Part shown: one piece after another, positions 62,401-64,000 of the stretch
Layout of the letters: each line of letters starts with the position of its first letter
How positions within the stretch are numbered: position 1 is the first letter of the stretch
Origin: Motacilla alba alba
Lineage: Eukaryota > Chordata > Aves > Passeriformes > Motacillidae
Length of the DNA: 64,000 bases
Direction of reading: 5' to 3'
Assembly (NCBI RefSeq): GCF_015832195.1
Contig: NC_052020.1
Span: 3,489,254 to 3,553,253, forward strand
Notes under the pieces: generated by a model
Seen by the model: only the letters and a program-made list of their open reading frames with translations
What the model was told of the DNA's origin: nothing
Database searches by the model: none
Position numbers and translations under genes: made by a program

Positions 62401-64000
62401 GCCAACATAAATAATTTGATGAATTCCATCATACTGGAGAGCATTTTTACGGTAATACAAGTAAACTAATAACGATAGTTGCAGGAATTCTATAAAAGGC
62501 AAATACAAGCTGTTAGTAAAAACAAAGACCTATTTTTAAAATCTATTTATTTCTGGAATAAAACTCACTGTAAAACGAAGTTAAAACACAACAAGCTTTT
62601 CTTGTCATTAAAAAGTGTTGGAAACAATACAAGATACTTAAGAAGTGTTCCTTCCCACAGCTTTTTGTGAGGACATTAGGTTGCTCCTAACACCGTAAAC
62701 AGGCAAACAAACCAGCAATATTGTATGTAACTTGGCTTCACTAAATAACATAAACCAAATATGATGTGACAAAAACAACTCCAAAATCCTAATTCCATTT
62801 TAGCTTCTTGCTCTACCGTATACAGCTCCAAACAGTTATGACCTCAGGTAAATAAACATACAGCAAGAAAAATATTGGTACCCACAAAATAAGAATTGCC
62901 AGTGTTGCTATTTCCACCTTACTAAAGAAGATACTGAAGTCAATTGCTAGCTTTTTGGCAAGTGCTTTTAATAGCTACTATGGAGAAATTTATGTAAAAC
63001 GGACTCAGACAACAGAAGTTGCTACAGAAATTCTACTACTTCCATACATTTCTAAATACATGATACTGAGGATGATACAGTGGAGAACCAAGTAGGACTA
63101 TTTACATTTCCTTAAAAAACAAATCCAACTAATTCCTGAATGGATGGCTAATGGTAATCATTAAATATTGTCATTATTTTCCTACTGAAAGATAAACAAC
63201 ATGCTCCAACTATAAAAAAAAATTCAAATGTGTTCCATAATAAGGCAGGGATACTATGTTTATAGTCTATTTTTGCTTCATGTTTTACAGCTACTTCAGT
63301 CTTTTGCATCAATATCGCCATCATCATAATTCAGTAATATTTTTTATTTCATGTGCAAAAATGAATCACTCATATGCTTTACAGAACAGCCACGTTAACT
63401 TGATGAGGTATCTTAAAAGAAAAATGTCTAAGTTTTATTTCCTTAACTAGTACTTTCACAGCGACAATGCATCTCTTTAAAAATAAACATTATTCCAAAT
63501 ATATTTTAGAGAAGAGATCACATATTTGCTGATCCTTAATTTCAGGCTAATGTTTATAAAAGGTAATTGTCAAAAATCTTTAAGATACTATTCAAGAGAT
63601 TCACTCAGAAATTAAACATAAAAGCTATCACCCACTGATCAACCACCCCCATCCAGTGACATGAGGTGGTTTTGGTCCTAGGTCTGCTGTATCATTTGTC
63701 CCAAAAGACTACTCAGAAGTACTGATTTATCGGACAAGAAACAGCAATAGCAGATATTTACAGCCCTGTGCACTAATACCAGAAGCAGAATGCACTATGT
63801 GTGAAACATGAGTCACAGGAAAAGAGAGCAGAGCTCATAGCAAAACAGCTCTGATGAATTGAGTTAGCTCTAATTGACATTAGGGACAAAATAATGGCCA
63901 AGACTTGTCTTCTTCTGGAACTCATGCTAATACATGCATAAGGGGATTATTTCTGGAAACTGTGCTAAATTAAGTCTAGCAAGTTGTTCTGCTAAAGTGA
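59496..64000 (-). other. KIF18A: KIF18A intron (5' part of the window's gene segment)
   Basis: This is AT-rich sequence upstream of the first visible exon, which starts in phase 1, so at least one more exon must lie at higher coordinates. I looked on the minus strand for donors preceded by an open frame resembling the kinesin-8 neck or tail and found none that convinced. No recognisable repeat was seen. Confidence 0.7.

Overview
This is vertebrate nuclear DNA, almost certainly from a songbird (passerine). CR1 LINE 3' ends, several kinds of solo LTR of endogenous retroviruses (ERVs), a GT-AG intron structure and wide gene-poor AT-rich stretches support this. No bacterial-type genes, tRNA, rRNA or CRISPR arrays were seen.

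The only protein-coding gene recognised is KIF18A (kinesin-8), on the minus strand at the right end. Its last four coding exons (59021-59495, 58391-58495, 55683-55792 and 53316-53464) join in phase (1/2, 2/2, 2/1, 1/stop) and encode the C-terminal 279 residues. The identification rests on several tail blocks that match the mammalian KIF18A tail as I remember it. The motor-domain exons lie beyond the right edge. By vertebrate synteny (BDNF - KIF18A - METTL15), positions 1 to about 52.8 kb would be the gene desert on the BDNF side of KIF18A, probably on the counterpart of chicken chromosome 5; that placement is inference.

The desert is filled with retroelements. There are four CR1 3' fragments; three related solo LTRs that start TGATGCC, two of them with 4-bp target-site duplications (2.15, 15.9 and 55.2 kb, plus a fragment at 50 kb); one 407-bp solo LTR with a 5-bp duplication (29.2 kb); and a two-copy LTR-like family (14.7 and 49.5 kb). 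Microsatellites, an 18-bp minisatellite and homopolymer runs also occur.

The outstanding feature is a nearly complete provirus at about 41.07-48.35 kb. Two direct LTRs flank an interior in which the plus (viral sense) strand is almost stripped of G. The 5' LTR retains more G than the 3' LTR, differences between them are mostly G-to-A, and the surviving Gs are mainly in GT or GC context. This is the expected mark of APOBEC-type deamination of minus-strand viral cDNA. A later 671-bp solo LTR with a 6-bp duplication sits inside it with normal composition and acts as an internal control. Three smaller G-poor LTR pieces (1.1, 24.1 and 49.0 kb) may be relatives with the same history.
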